From Nitrospira sp. (GTDB lineage: Bacteria; Nitrospirota; Nitrospiria; Nitrospirales; Nitrospiraceae), in NCBI GenBank assembly GCA_018242725.1, contig JAFEBI010000011.1, forward strand, positions 62,001 through 126,000: a stretch of 64,000 nt of DNA. Reading direction: 5' to 3'. Position 1 is the first letter of the stretch; each line of letters opens with the position of its first letter. The position numbers and the translations under genes are program-made. Positions 34,831 through 43,538 of the stretch are shown here, piece by piece. The notes beneath the pieces are model-generated. The model saw only the letters and a program-made list of their open reading frames with translations, was not told the DNA's origin and made no database searches.

Positions 34831-37800
34831 TCGAACGGCTGATCCGTGCCGTCTTAGAACAGCGGCTCATCGTGCTGCTCGGCGCGCTCGGACTCATCGT
34901 GAGCGGCGTGGCGGCCTTTCGCCATTTGCCGATCGATGCGTTTCCCGACGTGACCCCCGTTCAAGTTCAAGTGATCACCCGCGCCCCGTCGTTGGCTCCG
35001 TCGGAAATAGAACGCCTCGTAACCTTCCCCCTTGAAATCGAATTGACCAACTTGCCGGGCAAAACGGAAATGCGATCCATTTCGCGATTCGGACTCTCCG
35101 TGATCACGGTGGTCTTTGAGGATCGGATTGATCTCTATTTTGCCCGACAACTCGTTTTGGAACGGATACTCCGAGCGCGATCCGGGCTTCCAGCAAGCGC
35201 CGAGCCGGTGCTGGGACCCGTAAGTACCGGATTAAGCGAAGTTTACATGTATCTCGTCGAGGGACCGACTCAGACACTTATGGAACTGCGGACCCTTCAG
35301 GATTGGGTGATCCGTCCGATGCTGCGCGCAGTCCCGGGTCTCGCGGATGTCGATACGTTGGGCGGCTTGGCCAAGCAGTACGAAGTCCTCGTCGATCCCA
35401 ATCGATTAGCGAGCTTTGACCTCACGTTGCGCAAGATCCATGTGGCCGTCGCAGGCAACAACCAAAATGCCGGAGGCAGCTACATCGAACAGGGCGGTGA
35501 CAAATTGGTCGTCCACGGCGTGGGGCTGGCCCGTTCTACGGTGGATCTGGAGCAGATCGTGGTGGCGGCACATGAGGGCACACCGGTTTATCTGCGAGAT
35601 GTTGCACAGGTTCGCCAAGGAACAGCCATCCGTTTGGGAGGGACGACGCGTGACGGAAAAGGCGAGGTGCTCGAAGGGATTGCCGTGATGCTGCGGGGCG
35701 GCAATAGTCGGGAGATTGTTTCCACGGTAAAAGACAAGGTCGAACTGATCAATCGGGTCTTGCCGAGCGGTGTGAAGATGGTGCCCTTCCTGGACCGTAT
35801 CGAATTGGTGACACGGGCCCTCGATACGGTCGAGCGCGCTTTATTGGAGGGCGTCGCGGTCGTCATCCTCGTGCTGTATGTGTTTCTTCGCAATCTGCGT
35901 GGCGCACTTGTTGTGGCCCTGACATTACCACTGGCCGTCCTTGCCACATTCTTGATCATGCAACAGGTTGGCCTATCCGCGAACTTAATGTCATTGGGGG
36001 GGCTGGCCATCTCTCTGGGCATGATCGTGGATGCGGCCATCGTTCAAGTGGAGAATGTCGAGCGCCATCTAACTGAGCAGACCAAGGGCCGCGCCCTCTC
36101 GATCACGGAAAGGTTACCGGTTGTTTTACGCGCCGTCCTGGAAGTGCGGAAGCCAAGTTTATTCGGGGAGTTGATCATTGCATTGACCTTTGTCCCCCTC
36201 CTGACGCTCCAAGGGATGGAAGGCAAGATGTTTGTTCCGCTGGCCCTGACGGTGGTCATCGCGCTCCTTAGTTCATTGGTGCTCTCGATGACAGTCATTC
36301 CCGTGCTGGCGGCGGTGCTCATGAAACCTCGAGCTACGGAGGAGAGCGGGCCTTTATTGGAGCGTTGGCGGCTGGGCTATCGTCGGTTGTTGGAGCGGGC
36401 CATCCGAGGCACGCCTCTGGTCGTCCTCTTGGCGGCCGCGGTGCTTGTCGGAGGAGCGGCACTGATTCCGTTTATCGGCCGGGAATTCGTCCCAATCATG
36501 GATGAAGGCACGATTGTGGTGAATATGATGCGGCTTCCCAGCATCAGTTTGACCGAATCGCTGAAAATCTCCGGGGAGGTCGAACGGATGTTGCTGGAGA
36601 TCTCGGATGTGCACTCAGTTGTTTCCCGTACGGGAGCGAATGAACTCGGTACCGATCCGATGGGGATGGAGCTCAGCGATATGTATGTCTTGCTCAAGCC
36701 CAAATCCGAATGGCAAGCCAAGTCCAAAGAAGGCATTGAGGACCAAGTCCGGCGCCGGCTGGAAAAAGTTCCCGGCATCGCATTTGGGCTGTCTCAACCG
36801 ATCGCGATGCGTGTCGATGAATTGGTTTCGGGAGTTCGGTCCCAGGTCGCTGTCAAACTGTTCGGCGAGGATCTTGAGACCTTGCGGGTGAAGGCAGATG
36901 AGATGGCCCGGGTGCTCCGTAATGTGCGCGGTATGTCCGATCTGCGGGTCGAACAGATCTCGGGCCTCTACTATCTGAAGATTGACATCGACCGGGCCAG
37001 GATTGCGCGTCATGGGATCAACGTGGCTGAGATTACGGAAGTGATTGAAGCCGTCGGCGGTGGACTAGCCGCCGGCGAGGTCTTCGAAGGACAGTGGCGG
37101 TTTCCGATCGTCGTGCGATTCCCTGATGATCGGCGCGCCGATGTCGAATCGATCGCGGCCTTATGGGTGACGGCGCCGGATGGCTCACGAATTCCGCTTC
37201 GTGAGCTGGCCGACATTCGAATTGTAGACGGGCCAGCGCAAATCAGCCGTGAGCATGCGACTCGCCGTATTGTGATCGAAGCGAATGTCGTTGAACGAGA
37301 CCTGGTCGGCGCCGTCGAACAGGCGCAAGCCGCGGTAGACCAGCTGGTGAAGCTTCCGCCTGGCTATTATGTCACGTGGGGCGGCCAATTCGAAAACCAA
37401 CAACAGGCGATGGTCCGTCTGGCCGTGGTCGTGCCTTTGGTCATCGTGTTGATCTTCCTGTTGCTGTTTTTCACCTTCGGAAACATGAGACAAGCGGGGC
37501 TGATTCTACTTGCGATTCCGTTTGCCATGGTCGGCGGGCTGTTGGCGCTCTTGCTGGGTGGGCTCTATCTATCGGTTCCCGCCTCCGTTGGCTTCATTGC
37601 ATTGTTTGGCGTCGCCGTCCTCAATGGGGTCGTAAAAATCGCCTACATCAATCAGCTGCGGGAGCAAGGTATGCCGTTGGACGAGGCGGTGCTGACCGGC
37701 ATGGTCTTGCGCTTACGCCCGGTATTGATGACCGCGATTGTCGCGATGATGGCGCTCATTCCGTTGTTAGTAGCCACTGGCCCCGGTTCCGAGATCCAGC

Positions 37801-37934
37801 GACCGCTCGCTACGGTCGTGATCGGGGGATTGTTTTCGTCAACGGCTTTGACACTCGTGGTATTGCCAGTGCTCTATCGGTGGATGGAACACCGAATGGT
37901 TCCAACTACAGGAAACGGACTCTCTAGCCAGTGA
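34827..37934 (+). CDS. Heavy-metal RND efflux pump
   Basis: 1035 residues, complete twelve-helix RND pump. Helix 4 reads LAISLGMIVDAAIVQVENVERHL: it lacks the DFG of the first pump but also the IAIGAM of CusA, so it belongs to a third subgroup. Linkage to a His-rich header and a CzcD-like transporter argues for a divalent metal such as Zn, Cd or Co. It overlaps the adaptor stop by four bases. Confidence 0.92.
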   Translation: MIERLIRAVLEQRLIVLLGALGLIVSGVAAFRHLPIDAFPDVTPVQVQVITRAPSLAPSEIERLVTFPLEIELTNLPGKTEMRSISRFGLSVITVVFEDRIDLYFARQLVLERILRARSGLPASAEPVLGPVSTGLSEVYMYLVEGPTQTLMELRTLQDWVIRPMLRAVPGLADVDTLGGLAKQYEVLVDPNRLASFDLTLRKIHVAVAGNNQNAGGSYIEQGGDKLVVHGVGLARSTVDLEQIVVAAHEGTPVYLRDVAQVRQGTAIRLGGTTRDGKGEVLEGIAVMLRGGNSREIVSTVKDKVELINRVLPSGVKMVPFLDRIELVTRALDTVERALLEGVAVVILVLYVFLRNLRGALVVALTLPLAVLATFLIMQQVGLSANLMSLGGLAISLGMIVDAAIVQVENVERHLTEQTKGRALSITERLPVVLRAVLEVRKPSLFGELIIALTFVPLLTLQGMEGKMFVPLALTVVIALLSSLVLSMTVIPVLAAVLMKPRATEESGPLLERWRLGYRRLLERAIRGTPLVVLLAAAVLVGGAALIPFIGREFVPIMDEGTIVVNMMRLPSISLTESLKISGEVERMLLEISDVHSVVSRTGANELGTDPMGMELSDMYVLLKPKSEWQAKSKEGIEDQVRRRLEKVPGIAFGLSQPIAMRVDELVSGVRSQVAVKLFGEDLETLRVKADEMARVLRNVRGMSDLRVEQISGLYYLKIDIDRARIARHGINVAEITEVIEAVGGGLAAGEVFEGQWRFPIVVRFPDDRRADVESIAALWVTAPDGSRIPLRELADIRIVDGPAQISREHATRRIVIEANVVERDLVGAVEQAQAAVDQLVKLPPGYYVTWGGQFENQQQAMVRLAVVVPLVIVLIFLLLFFTFGNMRQAGLILLAIPFAMVGGLLALLLGGLYLSVPASVGFIALFGVAVLNGVVKIAYINQLREQGMPLDEAVLTGMVLRLRPVLMTAIVAMMALIPLLVATGPGSEIQRPLATVVIGGLFSSTALTLVVLPVLYRWMEHRMVPTTGNGLSSQ

Positions 37935-38085
37935 CCGACGATCTGCTCTGGAGACAATACCATGATTGTGAAAAGGTTTATTGTACTTCGGCAGCATCAT
38001 CGCCACTCATGGTGCACTCTGACGATGCAGAGCCTATTACGTGCGCGAATGGATAAAGCCAGCGGCTCAAACGGAAGAGGCTCTC

Positions 38086-38982
38086 ATGCATAGCCATTCA
38101 GAACGCAGATCCCGACAGCAAAAAAATCTGCTGATCGTCCTAATGATGACTGGAACGTTTATGGTCATTGAGGTGATCGGCGGTCTGTTCACGGGAAGTC
38201 TAGCGTTGTTGGCTGATGCAGGCCATATGCTGACGGATGTGGCAGCGCTTGGACTCAGTGCTTTTGCCATGTGGATGGCGGAAAGGCCATCCACGCCGGA
38301 GAAAAGCTATGGGTATCACCGTGCTGAGATACTCGCCGCTGTTACTAATGCCGTGGTGCTGTTGTTGCTGTCGGTCTGGATTCTCTACGAGGCATACCGA
38401 CGTGTATTCGAGCCGGCCCATGTATTTGGCATTCCGATGTTGTTAATTGGACTTGTCGGCCTCGCTGTAAATGTTGCAAGCATGAAACTGCTCTCTCACG
38501 AATCCGCATCAAGTCTAAATGTTCGCAGTGCTTATCTCGAAGTGCTCAGCGATGCGATTAGTTCGGTTGGAGTCATTCTAGGCGGGGTCACAATCTGGCT
38601 AACTGGCTGGTTGCTCGTTGATCCGCTTTTGAGTGCCAGTATCAGCGTCTTTATCGTTTGGCGCACCTTGACACTGCTCACTCAAGCCGTGCATGTGCTC
38701 ATGGAAGGAGTGCCGACTCATTTGAACGCCAAAGAGGTTGGACAAGCTATGGCCGGCATTCCTGGCGTGAAAGGGGTTCATGATCTTCACATCTGGACGA
38801 TTACCTCAGGCTTGGACGCCCTTAGTGCACATGTAGTGGTCTATCCCGGAGAGGACCGAGATGCTGTGCTGGGCCATCTCCAATCGCTGCTCCAAGCCCG
38901 ATGGAGAATCGGGCACACCACACTGCAAATTGTGGAAGAACGATCGGAAAGTGAGCTTATACATAAAACGGCGAAAGACTAG
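38086..38982 (+). CDS. czcD: CzcD-like cation diffusion facilitator
   Basis: Inner-membrane Zn/Co/Cd-proton antiporter, 298 residues from ATG 38086 (GGAAGAGG upstream). Six helices with ADAGHMLTDVAAL in helix 2 and SAYLEVLSDAISS in helix 5 carry the transport site in CzcD style; a cytoplasmic domain (about 210-290) follows with GVKGVHDLHIWTI. It exports from cytoplasm to periplasm, where the RND pump takes over. Last gene of the resistance region before the tRNA fragment. Confidence 0.93.
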   Translation: MHSHSERRSRQQKNLLIVLMMTGTFMVIEVIGGLFTGSLALLADAGHMLTDVAALGLSAFAMWMAERPSTPEKSYGYHRAEILAAVTNAVVLLLLSVWILYEAYRRVFEPAHVFGIPMLLIGLVGLAVNVASMKLLSHESASSLNVRSAYLEVLSDAISSVGVILGGVTIWLTGWLLVDPLLSASISVFIVWRTLTLLTQAVHVLMEGVPTHLNAKEVGQAMAGIPGVKGVHDLHIWTITSGLDALSAHVVVYPGEDRDAVLGHLQSLLQARWRIGHTTLQIVEERSESELIHKTAKD

Positions 38983-39459
38983 TGTGAGAAAGTCCTCTCG
39001 CTTCCCTACCGATGCATCGAGTGGATGCGGCATCCACCTTACGCCAGTCCTACTCGGCGGGCTATACATCGGCGCGGCCACGCTGTGAGCGGATCGTGCA
39101 GATGAAACAGCCTATTTGATCGACGTCCATGCCAACGCCTGTGTTGTGCGCGCAGTAAGAAGTTTCCGGTACCCCGCACATGTAGAGGGCGCCCAGGCGC
39201 TCACGATATAGAGCGTGGGGAACAAACGCTATCGACTGAGTGTTATCGTTCACGAAAAGACATAAGAATGGTTCCTGGCGAGAGCACCAAACTTTTATAA
39301 GTACTAACCCTACGTGTTCCCGGCGTGTTCTCTTTACAGCAAAATTGGCCCAAATTCCCCTGAACTGCACTGAACAAAACTGAGTCCACAAAACAGCACA
39401 ACGCCGCTCCTGGAGCGATGTTTTACTGTTCTAACAAGGAGATGTATGGAGGTACCGGA
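38983..39459. other. Gene-free end of the element
   Basis: About 480 bases between czcD and the tRNA fragment. No integrase gene or supported ORF. TTCCGGTACC at 39164-39173 recurs in inverted form, GGTACCGGAA, at 39451-39460, directly at the tRNA break; this may belong to an attachment or integrase-binding site. Confidence 0.45.
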
Positions 39460-39503
39460 ACGGCTTAGGAAACCGCTGCTCTATCCAACTGAGCTACGGG
39501 GGC
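39460..39503 (-). pseudogene. tRNA-Arg(CCU) 5' fragment, likely attachment-site remnant
   Basis: On the minus strand: acceptor strand GCCCCCG, D-arm GCTC-loop-GAGC, then an anticodon arm with loop TTCCTAA (anticodon CCT). The sequence breaks off after the anticodon stem; no T-arm (GGTTCRA) and no closing CGGGGGC follow. So only about nucleotides 1-43 remain. Its 5' side faces the chromosomal genes and the missing 3' side faces the resistance region, as expected if an element inserted inside the gene. Confidence 0.75.
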
Positions 39504-39628
39504 ATGTCTTTCAGAAACGGGATTTTTTGGCTCTGGCAGTAGAGTGGCAGTTCTGCCCATCGCCTGCGCCACTGTAACGCACTGGCAGGCAGATTGGAAG
39601 GGGAGGGCAGACACTTCTTGCTCTTCCG

Positions 39629-39814
39629 TCAGCCGCAGCATCCGCCGGCGAAGACTTGCCGTTGTCTGTGGGCGTTCCAACAGGCGAAACAGAGTTGGAC
39701 CGTGGAGTGGGTAAAGCCGTCGATCGATTCCATACGTTGTTCGACGATCGTCCCACAATCTGAACAGGGGCCTGCTGTAGTTTTCGACTGTGCGTTATGT
39801 GTTTGGGCCATCAT
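39629..39814 (-). CDS. Small zinc-ribbon-like protein, unknown function
   Basis: 61 residues with CSDCG and CFACW pairs, a plausible four-Cys zinc ribbon, and a GGCCG end. It overlaps the 3' end of the next upstream gene by about 20 bases. The ribosome site is weak (AAAGG). Function unknown; probably in one transcript with the two genes before it. Confidence 0.5.
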   Translation of the reverse strand: MMAQTHNAQSKTTAGPCSDCGTIVEQRMESIDGFTHSTVQLCFACWNAHRQRQVFAGGCCG

Positions 39815-40037
39815 GAGTCGTGACCTTTGTGTTGGGGCGAATACATTGATTGCACACGGAGGACATAAAAGCGCGTGTGTGTCGGGAACCGGTCAGGATC
39901 CATAACCGTTTCGCTGGTGCAGTGAGCTTGGCTGTCCGTAATCCCGCTTGGAGATGTTTGAGTCGATCATCCAAGGCGGCCACCGTTTGTTCTAACTTGA
40001 TGAGCTGATCGTTCGTGACGGAGGTTAGTGCTGGCAT
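39795..40037 (-). CDS. Small coiled-coil-like protein, unknown function
   Basis: 80 residues; a heptad-rich helix at about 8-38 (LIKLEQTVAALDDRLKHLQAGL) suggests a short coiled coil. GAGGAGTGGG precedes the ATG. It starts 16 bases after the LexA-like gene ends, in the same direction. No known family recognised. Confidence 0.5.
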   Translation of the reverse strand: MPALTSVTNDQLIKLEQTVAALDDRLKHLQAGLRTAKLTAPAKRLWILTGSRHTRAFMSSVCNQCIRPNTKVTTHDGPNT

Positions 40038-40052
40038 GATCCCACTCCTCTT

Positions 40053-40598
40053 CTAAAGAGCGCAATGCCGAATGACACCGATGACAAGCCCTTCGATCTG
40101 AAACTCGTCGGATGGCCGAACCATGATCGGCTGCATGGTGTCGTTAGCCGGACGCAGCTCGATATGGTGTTCCTTCTTATAATAGATCTTGATCGTCGCT
40201 TCACGATTGACCAGGGCCACGACCGTTTGTCCGTTTTTCGCCGTCTCTTGTTTACGGACGATGACCAAGTCGCCGGAGAGAATACCTTCGTCCTTCATCG
40301 ACTCGCCCTTAACCTTCAACGCGAAGGTTTTTCCGTCCCGGAACATGCTCGGTGGGACGTCAACCAGTTCCGCTTGCGCGATTGGTTCAATTGGCGTTCC
40401 AGCGGCCACCAGGCCGGCCATGGGAACCTCAGTCTTCTGTCGCAATTGATTGAGCACGACGGAGACAATGCCAGGAATCTTCCGCATGCCGGCTTCATAC
40501 CGTGCAACGGACACGCGAGTGGTGTGCAAGGCATCAGCTAGCTGCTGCTGTGTGAGGCCTAATTCCTCTCGAAGGCGTCTGACATCGTGTGGTTTCAT
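40053..40598 (-). CDS. LexA-like self-cleaving repressor with XRE-type HTH
   Basis: 181 residues from ATG 40598: phage-type HTH (about 5-40, LREELGLTQQQLADALHTTRVSVARYEAG) and an S24 protease domain. The cleavage pair Ala66-Gly67 and the dyad Ser100/Lys137 are present, with the Ser-Lys distance of 37 identical to E. coli LexA. It should be inactivated by RecA-stimulated autocleavage. The HTH is not the winged helix of true LexA, so this is a CI-like or alternative SOS regulator. Two small genes follow it. Confidence 0.88.
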   Translation of the reverse strand: MKPHDVRRLREELGLTQQQLADALHTTRVSVARYEAGMRKIPGIVSVVLNQLRQKTEVPMAGLVAAGTPIEPIAQAELVDVPPSMFRDGKTFALKVKGESMKDEGILSGDLVIVRKQETAKNGQTVVALVNREATIKIYYKKEHHIELRPANDTMQPIMVRPSDEFQIEGLVIGVIRHCAL

Positions 40599-41016
40599 AG
40601 TGTATCCATTGGTAACATACCGCCGTGTCCTCGTCAAGTGGATTACGAAGTGCGATTCATTTTCTGCTAGAGGTAAGAAAACATGCGGAAATTGTTGCTC
40701 AAAGTGAGTATTGGCTAGATAGAGGGGCATGGGTGATCGTGAGGGATGATCAAAAACTAGGCAAGAAGCTCGATATGAGCGCATAGCGTGGGTTTGGCAG
40801 TAGTGGGGATACTTAACCACAGACTTATCCACAGAAACTGGGGAGAGGAACCCTCGCGATATGATAATACCATCAACGAATATTGCTGACTCTTCGTCGA
40901 TCGTGTGAGAAGTGCAGAAATCCGCCGCCGCTGGCGGCCGTCAGTTGATGCCACCGCGACGTGCAGATTGATCCGGTCTTGGGCAAATCTTTGTTGTGAA
41001 GCGAGAAGCCCCTGTT
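40599..41016. other. Intergenic region with two DnaA-box-like sites
   Basis: About 420 bases without a supported gene. TTAACCACA (40813-40821) and TTATCCACA (40825-40833, a consensus DnaA box) stand in direct repeat 12 bases apart, followed by AT-rich sequence. The promoter and operator of the LexA-like gene should lie at 40600-40660, but no clear LexA box was found. Confidence 0.45.
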
Positions 41017-41220
41017 TTATTTACCAACCATCACTTCAGTCGCCTTAATGGCGACCGTCACCGAATCATTTACCTTTAAACCCATGCTCTTCACCGAGCC
41101 TTCGGTGATGGCGGCGACAAATTCGAGCGAGCCGACCTTGACCGTTACTTCGGCCATTGCCGCGCCTTCCGTAACTTTTGTGACTGTCCCCTGAAATTGA
41201 TTACGTGCGCTGAGCTTCAT
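41017..41220 (-). CDS. Molbindin-like mono-TOBE protein
   Basis: 67 residues, a single TOBE (Mop) domain: SARNQFQGTVTKVTEGAAMAEVTV at the start and SVTVAIKATEVMVGK at the end. Such proteins bind molybdate or tungstate as oligomers and store or buffer it in the cytoplasm. I chose ATG 41220 because AAGGAGG lies 6 bases before it; ATG 41226 would overlap the ribosome site. It is downstream of a gap from the TOBE regulator gene but belongs to the same molybdate region. Confidence 0.9.
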   Translation of the reverse strand: MKLSARNQFQGTVTKVTEGAAMAEVTVKVGSLEFVAAITEGSVKSMGLKVNDSVTVAIKATEVMVGK

Positions 41221-41644
41221 GATCATCCTCCTTGTAGGAATTTGTGAAATGCCTTGGCGAATGACTTCACGGTATCACTGGAGGATGAGAAGTAGGTGAT
41301 ACCCGAATGAGAATTTTCCGCTAGTTCGTAGAAACCGCATCTCCTAATTTTCGCCGAGTAGGCGGCAGCCTGCAGCACAGGGCAGACGGATGTGCCCCTC
41401 GTCCACGGTCTTGCTGACGGGCAGCAAGCGTACATCGGATGGATTGCGCCAGACCCGTTGGCAGGCCGCTGCCATGCACGCATGAACCGCAACCAGGTTG
41501 CGGCGAAAATCTTCCTCGGATTTGTCTCTCGACCAGCGGCTGTGTTAGTTGTGCAGGATCGTCGAGGAGAGTGATCGAGTCTGGTTCATGGATACACGCT
41601 CGTGTATTTCTCTGGAGGTGTCGAGTTGTCGTTCAAATGAGCAT
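41221..41644. other. Gene-free spacer in the molybdate region
   Basis: About 420 bases. A minus-strand open frame (41223-41492) exists but has no family features and overlaps the ribosome site of the molbindin gene. No known molybdenum-cofactor riboswitch could be recognised by eye. Confidence 0.35.
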
Positions 41645-42037
41645 TTAGTCCTTCACGATCATAACTTCGGTTGCTTTGACTAGGGCCATCGCGGTATCCC
41701 CGATACGGAGCCCGAGTTCGTCCAGCGCATCGCGAGTGATCACGGCGGTAATCTTGTGTGAACCGATGTCGACATCGACTTGTGCCAGGATCGCATCTCG
41801 TTTGATCGCCGTCACCAGGCCGATGAGCTTATTTCGACCACTGATATCATCGGCGCCTGACGATTTTTTACCCAACCACCGGTCGAGCAACGTTTTTGTG
41901 AAGCGATATCGTCGTCCAATCTTCGGAGCCTCAATTTTCCCTTCCCAAATATATCGGTAGAATGTCGGCAAGGTCAGCCGAACATAGCGTGCCGCTTCCT
42001 GAGCTGTCAGGACATCGCCCATCGTCCTTTTCGCCAT
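41645..42037 (-). CDS. MerR/excisionase-type HTH fused to TOBE domain
   Basis: 130 residues from ATG 42037: an N-terminal HTH of the excisionase/BldC type (about 8-55, TAQEAARYVRLTLPTFYRYIWEGKI) and one TOBE domain (about 68-130, NKLIGLVTAIKRDAILAQVDV to VKATEVMIV). This is a molybdate-responsive regulator of a design different from ModE. A GTG 12 bases upstream is an alternative start. Its TOBE part resembles the molbindin at 41017, which suggests a common origin. Confidence 0.88.
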   Translation of the reverse strand: MAKRTMGDVLTAQEAARYVRLTLPTFYRYIWEGKIEAPKIGRRYRFTKTLLDRWLGKKSSGADDISGRNKLIGLVTAIKRDAILAQVDVDIGSHKITAVITRDALDELGLRIGDTAMALVKATEVMIVKD

Positions 42038-42215
42038 CGTTGCTCTCACATCCTAAACGCCGCTGTAATTGATGTGCTCGCTTCTATCCACGAGATTAAC
42101 TATACCGAAGTTCTGTACGGCCCTGGTGATTCATCATAACGAGAGAGTCACGACCGGTTGCAGCGGCTCTCCTCTGAATCCAAAGGTACTGAAACAACCG
42201 TACTTCTTCAGACGC

Positions 42216-42240
42216 AAAAGGCCTTGCAATCGGAGGGCCT
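42216..42240 (-). terminator. Weak terminator after the molybdate operon
   Basis: On the minus strand AGGCC-N12-GGCCT is followed by TTTT, 38 bases after the stop of the VOC-fold gene. The stem is only five base pairs. Confidence 0.4.
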
Positions 42241-42277
42241 CTCGGTTGCCGACCTTTTAGATCTAGACGCGGTCATT

Positions 42278-42856
42278 TTATTGTGACTGGTCAAATCCCA
42301 CCAAAAATCCCTCTGGCCCATAGACTTCCAAACGATCAACTTTCCGATGGTTTCTCATCACGCCTGGTTTCATTCGGAATCGAACAATCTGTTCACGTTG
42401 TTCACGGTCAAGATTCGCGAACGCGGTGCGTGCCGTCACCTCCAGCTCCTGGTGCAACGCCGCAACATCCTTCACTACAAAGTTCAACTGAACCCAACCG
42501 GTTGGACGCGGCGTACGGAGGTCCTGGCGGATGACGACAAGTACGTGGCGGTAGCAATAAGCTCGAATGCGATCTATTTGAGGATGGTCCAGCGACTGCA
42601 CGAGAGCAGCATGGAACACCGATTCGAATAGCTGCTCATGCAGACGAAGATCGGCCGTTTCAATTTGGATATTCTCAAATGTCTCGCCGACCGCCAATGG
42701 ACAGTGCGCACTCGTTGTCCGCTCCACCTCGGGTTGGGACACGTTCGGAGTCGCCTCCTGCGCCGGCACCAGAGGTGCCGGCGACAGGTATAACGGGACA
42801 ATGAGACCAATGGAGAGCCGAGACCTGATCCACTGGTTGACGCGTTTCAAGCTCAT
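42278..42856 (-). CDS. Exported VOC-fold protein, unknown function
   Basis: 192 residues from ATG 42856, with a signal peptide (LSIGLIVPLYLSPAPLVPAQ). The C-terminal half has the glyoxalase/VOC pattern (FENIQIETADLRLHEQLFESVF to RLEVYGPEGFLVGFDQ). It follows the molybdopterin-fold gene by 19 bases and ends the operon that begins with the AlgE-like porin gene. No complete set of metal ligands is evident. Its link to molybdate is by location only. Confidence 0.65.
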   Translation of the reverse strand: MSLKRVNQWIRSRLSIGLIVPLYLSPAPLVPAQEATPNVSQPEVERTTSAHCPLAVGETFENIQIETADLRLHEQLFESVFHAALVQSLDHPQIDRIRAYCYRHVLVVIRQDLRTPRPTGWVQLNFVVKDVAALHQELEVTARTAFANLDREQREQIVRFRMKPGVMRNHRKVDRLEVYGPEGFLVGFDQSQ

Positions 42857-42875
42857 ACGAGGATGGGCAATCTTC

Positions 42876-43538
42876 TTAATTGGAATTCGAAGACTGCTGC
42901 GGCAGCGGCGGGTCAATCACTTGGATGCGAATGATGTTTGAGACATGGCGTGCTCCAGACTTGTCACCGGGATTGATGATCCGCGCGAACCCGTCGGATG
43001 ATAAGAGCACACCGTCCTTCGCATAGGCCACAATGACTTGGTGTTGACCGCCGATGGCCGGTACGAGTTCTCCCATGGAAAAGGCTTGCTGGTAACAATC
43101 GCTTCCGGTCACGAGGATCACCTTGCGGGTGAGATCGTTTTTGACCCCGGTATTCAACATGATTTGAGCCTGCTGAAGCAAGTCGTAGAGCAAAATGCCC
43201 GTCCACTGACCTGTCTCGAATCCGGTCGGGCTGGCACCTGAGCGATAAAATGCCCAGACGGTAGTCTGAGTCGGTTGGCCTCGAAGCGTATCGAAGGTGT
43301 ACGTTTTTTGATTGTTCACCTTCCCACTCAACCGAAACTGCGCAGAAGGTCCGCCAGGGCAATTGAGGAAATGCCTTCGGGATTCTTCCGGTGACATATT
43401 CGTCGGCGCCGGTTGGTTGTTCTGTGCCGCTTCCAAGCCTTCGATTTCTTGGGCGTGCAGCGCGGACGTGGTGAGCGCGCTGGTATATCCTAAGAAGCTC
43501 ACAAGCCCCACGAGCATGAGTCGCATGGACAGGGTCAT
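42876..43538 (-). CDS. Exported sulfite-oxidase-fold (molybdopterin-binding) protein
   Basis: 220 residues with signal peptide (LMLVGLVSFLGYTSALT... to LHAQ) and a single oxidoreductase molybdopterin-binding domain (about 65-205): QWTGILLYDLLQQA, VTGSDCYQQAFSMGELVP, HQVIVAYAKDG. Such short periplasmic relatives lack the dimerisation domain of sulfite oxidase. Whether it carries a cofactor is open. Its place directly after modABC-TOBE ties it to molybdenum. Start overlaps the previous stop by four bases. Confidence 0.82.
   Translation of the reverse strand: MTLSMRLMLVGLVSFLGYTSALTTSALHAQEIEGLEAAQNNQPAPTNMSPEESRRHFLNCPGGPSAQFRLSGKVNNQKTYTFDTLRGQPTQTTVWAFYRSGASPTGFETGQWTGILLYDLLQQAQIMLNTGVKNDLTRKVILVTGSDCYQQAFSMGELVPAIGGQHQVIVAYAKDGVLLSSDGFARIINPGDKSGARHVSNIIRIQVIDPPLPQQSSNSN

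Larger units (their letters stand above)
1..39503. mobile_element. Putative integrative conjugative element, one end (partial)
   Basis: Conjugation genes at the left edge, toxin-antitoxin, RadC and small plasmid-type genes, then about 33 kb of mercury, fluoride, arsenic, copper and divalent-metal resistance genes end abruptly at a tRNA-Arg fragment (39460-39503). Beyond it the content changes to ordinary oxyanion uptake and housekeeping genes. This layout fits an ICE or integrated plasmid inserted in a tRNA gene. No integrase, relaxase or left attachment site is visible, so the element either continues left of the window or has decayed. The boundary is an inference from gene content and the broken tRNA. 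Confidence 0.5.

Noticed and set aside
39062..39391. 109-residue frame near the element end, as a possible integrase remnant
   Set aside because: No tyrosine- or serine-recombinase motifs could be recognised in the translation.
41223..41492. 89-residue minus-strand frame before the molbindin gene
   Set aside because: No family features, no ribosome site, and it runs into the molbindin ribosome site.
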